NCBI GenBank assembly: GCA_031276105.1
Contig: JAISNS010000123.1
Location: forward strand, 1 to 6,194
Length of the DNA stretch: 6,194 nucleotides
Direction of reading: 5' to 3'
Source: Dysgonamonadaceae bacterium
Lineage (GTDB): Bacteria; Bacteroidota; Bacteroidia; Bacteroidales; Azobacteroidaceae
Every line of letters begins with the position of its first letter. The stretch's first letter is position 1. The translations under genes were made by a program, and so were the position numbers. The notes under the pieces are model-generated. The model was not told the origin of the DNA, made no database searches, and saw only the letters and a program-made list of their open reading frames with translations. Positions 5,143 to 6,194 of the stretch are shown here, one piece after another.

Positions 5143-6018
5143 ATGAGTACTTTAATCGAACTAAAAAACGCCATCCTCGCCCAAAGCGCGATTGATGAGC
5201 AAACCATCGGAAAACTGCAAGAAGTGCTGATTGCCGGTGACGGCATAAATAAAGAAAAGGCAAGTCTGCTCTTTGAATTGAAAGATGCTTTTCTCGACAA
5301 AAACAATCACCCGGCGTGGAAATCTTTTTTTATTGATTCCATTACCGGTTTTCTTTTGGAAGACGAAGAAACGCCCGGCGAAATAGACGATAACGAGGCG
5401 CAATGGTTGCGTGCCAAAATTCAGTACGACGGCAAATTAGGCAAAATAGATAAAGCCTTGCTCGCCAATTTGAAGAAGAAATCCATCAATTTCCCCGAAA
5501 TATTGCATTTCAAAAACAAATCCGTTTTGTTTTTCGAAGCCATATTGTACGGCACAAGGTTCGTTACCTTTTTGGCCGTCATCGGAGCTATGCTGGCTTC
5601 GATTGTTCTGTTTATCACCAGTACGCATCAAGTAATCAAAGGCTTGCAATCGTTCATCGATGGAAATTCTTTGGAACATTTGGTGGCCATATTCGTTTCG
5701 TCGGTCGATGGTTATCTCTTTGCAACCGTGCTTCTTATTTTCAGCATGGGGATTTACGAATTATTCATTAACAAAATCGACGTTGTGAGTAAACGAAAAG
5801 ATTCCCGTCCGAACTGGCTTATAATAAACAGTATCGACGACCTGAAATCTTCGCTGGGAAAAGTAATCCTGATGATTTTAATCGTTTCGTTCTTCGAACA
5901 TTCATTAAATATCAAGTATGAAAATATCAGCGACCTTTTATTTTTAGGCATCGGAATATTGTTAATTGCGGCAGCGCTGTTTTTAACTCATGCACACGGG
6001 AAACATAAAAATGAGTGA
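5143..6018 (+). CDS. TerB-like domain fused to YqhA/UPF0114-family membrane protein
   Basis: A 291-residue protein in two parts. Residues 1-120 are soluble, acidic and helical. They carry AGDGINKEKASLLFELKDAF (31-50) and a second turn QYDGKLGKIDKALL (94-107), two DG-containing helix-turn-helix units like those in TerB-like and related hypothetical domains; this part is assigned by look only. Residues 125-291 form the YqhA/UPF0114 domain: hydrophobic segments near 137-159, 180-208, 240-256 and 264-282, with GIYELFINKID (203-213), NSIDDLKSSLGKVILMILIVSFFE (229-252) matching the family's characteristic loop, and a His/Lys-rich tail. Escherichia coli YqhA, about 164 residues, lacks the N-terminal half. 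The function of UPF0114 is not known. The ATG at 5143 follows an A/T-rich leader. A cation ATPase begins 57 bases downstream on the same strand, so an ion-related role is possible but inferred. Confidence 0.8.
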   Translation: MSTLIELKNAILAQSAIDEQTIGKLQEVLIAGDGINKEKASLLFELKDAFLDKNNHPAWKSFFIDSITGFLLEDEETPGEIDDNEAQWLRAKIQYDGKLGKIDKALLANLKKKSINFPEILHFKNKSVLFFEAILYGTRFVTFLAVIGAMLASIVLFITSTHQVIKGLQSFIDGNSLEHLVAIFVSSVDGYLFATVLLIFSMGIYELFINKIDVVSKRKDSRPNWLIINSIDDLKSSLGKVILMILIVSFFEHSLNIKYENISDLLFLGIGILLIAAALFLTHAHGKHKNE

Positions 6019-6025
6019 CAAGTGA

Positions 6026-6049
6026 CGAGTAAACGAGTAAACAAGTAAA
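6026..6049 (+). repeat. Octamer tandem repeat after the YqhA-like gene
   Basis: CGAGTAAA, CGAGTAAA, CAAGTAAA, followed by a partial GTAAAAC and preceded by related AGTGAC units that begin at the gene's own stop. The TAA codons at 6030, 6038 and 6046 occupy all three frames, as in the heptamer repeat after sod. It fills most of the gap before the ATPase gene. Confidence 0.7.
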
Positions 6050-6075
6050 GTAAAACAATAAATTAATTAATAAAA

Positions 6076-6194
6076 ATGGAACACAAACATCATTACACCG
6101 GCCTGACGGACGCCGAAGTGTTGGAAAGCCGGAAACAACACGGCGAAAACGTCTTGACCCCGCCGGAAAAAGAATCGCTCTGGGCGCAGTTCCT
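6076..6194 (+). CDS. Cation-transporting P-type ATPase, PMCA-type calcium pump (N-terminal fragment, cut by window end)
   Basis: Only the first 39 residues are present and the frame is open to the window end. They begin MEHKHHYTGLTDAEVLESR and continue with HGENVLTPPEKESLWAQF. GLTDAEVxxSRxxHGxNxLTPP is the start of the Cation_ATPase_N domain and, from memory, is especially close to calcium-translocating PMCA-type ATPases of Bacteroidetes. Such pumps sit in the inner membrane and export Ca2+ using ATP through a phospho-aspartate intermediate; the DKTG site and ion-binding helices would lie beyond the window, so ion specificity cannot be confirmed here. His3, His5 and His6 give a small histidine cluster at the N-terminus. 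The ATG at 6076 follows an A/T-rich stretch without a Shine-Dalgarno. It is probably cotranscribed with the YqhA-like gene 57 bases upstream. Confidence 0.85.
   Translation, partial: MEHKHHYTGLTDAEVLESRKQHGENVLTPPEKESLWAQF

Overview
The window looks like chromosomal DNA of a Bacteroidetes bacterium, most likely of the order Bacteroidales. Three things point there: promoter-like sites of the Bacteroidetes type (TTTG, about 20 bases, TAnnTTTG), A-rich leaders in place of strong Shine-Dalgarno sites, and proteins (PepD, KsgA, SOD, a PMCA-type ATPase) that read like Bacteroides/Porphyromonas relatives. Genus cannot be decided from sequence reading alone.

Layout. Positions 4-2456 (minus strand) hold a two-gene operon: a flippase-like membrane protein (UPF0104 / MprF N-terminal type) followed, with an ATGA overlap, by the aminoacyl-histidine dipeptidase pepD. 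A strong promoter-like site lies just upstream. Diverging from it is ksgA (2576-3376), the 16S rRNA dimethyladenosine transferase. Next comes an iron/manganese superoxide dismutase (3569-4150) with its own promoter-like site and a possible longer start at 3497. These four are ordinary housekeeping genes.

Positions 4151-5142 carry almost no intact coding sequence and are the unusual part. They hold a heptamer tandem repeat directly after the sod stop, two strong palindromes, the C-terminal remnant of an Rpn/PD-(D/E)XK-type nuclease gene (minus strand), a 9-10 bp CGGAT repeat, and a cluster of nested palindromes (4635-4962). Two of those palindromes are inverted pairs of small hairpins whose stems differ by compensatory base-pair changes. 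This suggests that the hairpin fold itself has been selected, as in REP/BIME-type elements.

Positions 5143-6018 encode a 291-residue protein with an acidic, helical TerB-like N-terminal half fused to a YqhA/UPF0114 four-helix membrane domain. After an octamer tandem repeat comes the start of a PMCA-type cation (Ca2+) P-type ATPase, cut by the window end. These two probably form an operon concerned with ions or the membrane; that is inference.

No rRNA, tRNA, CRISPR array, complete insertion sequence or phage gene was recognised. The best candidates for something undescribed are the covarying hairpin pairs at 4635-4758 and 4832-4899 and the frame-cycling stop-codon repeats placed right after two genes.
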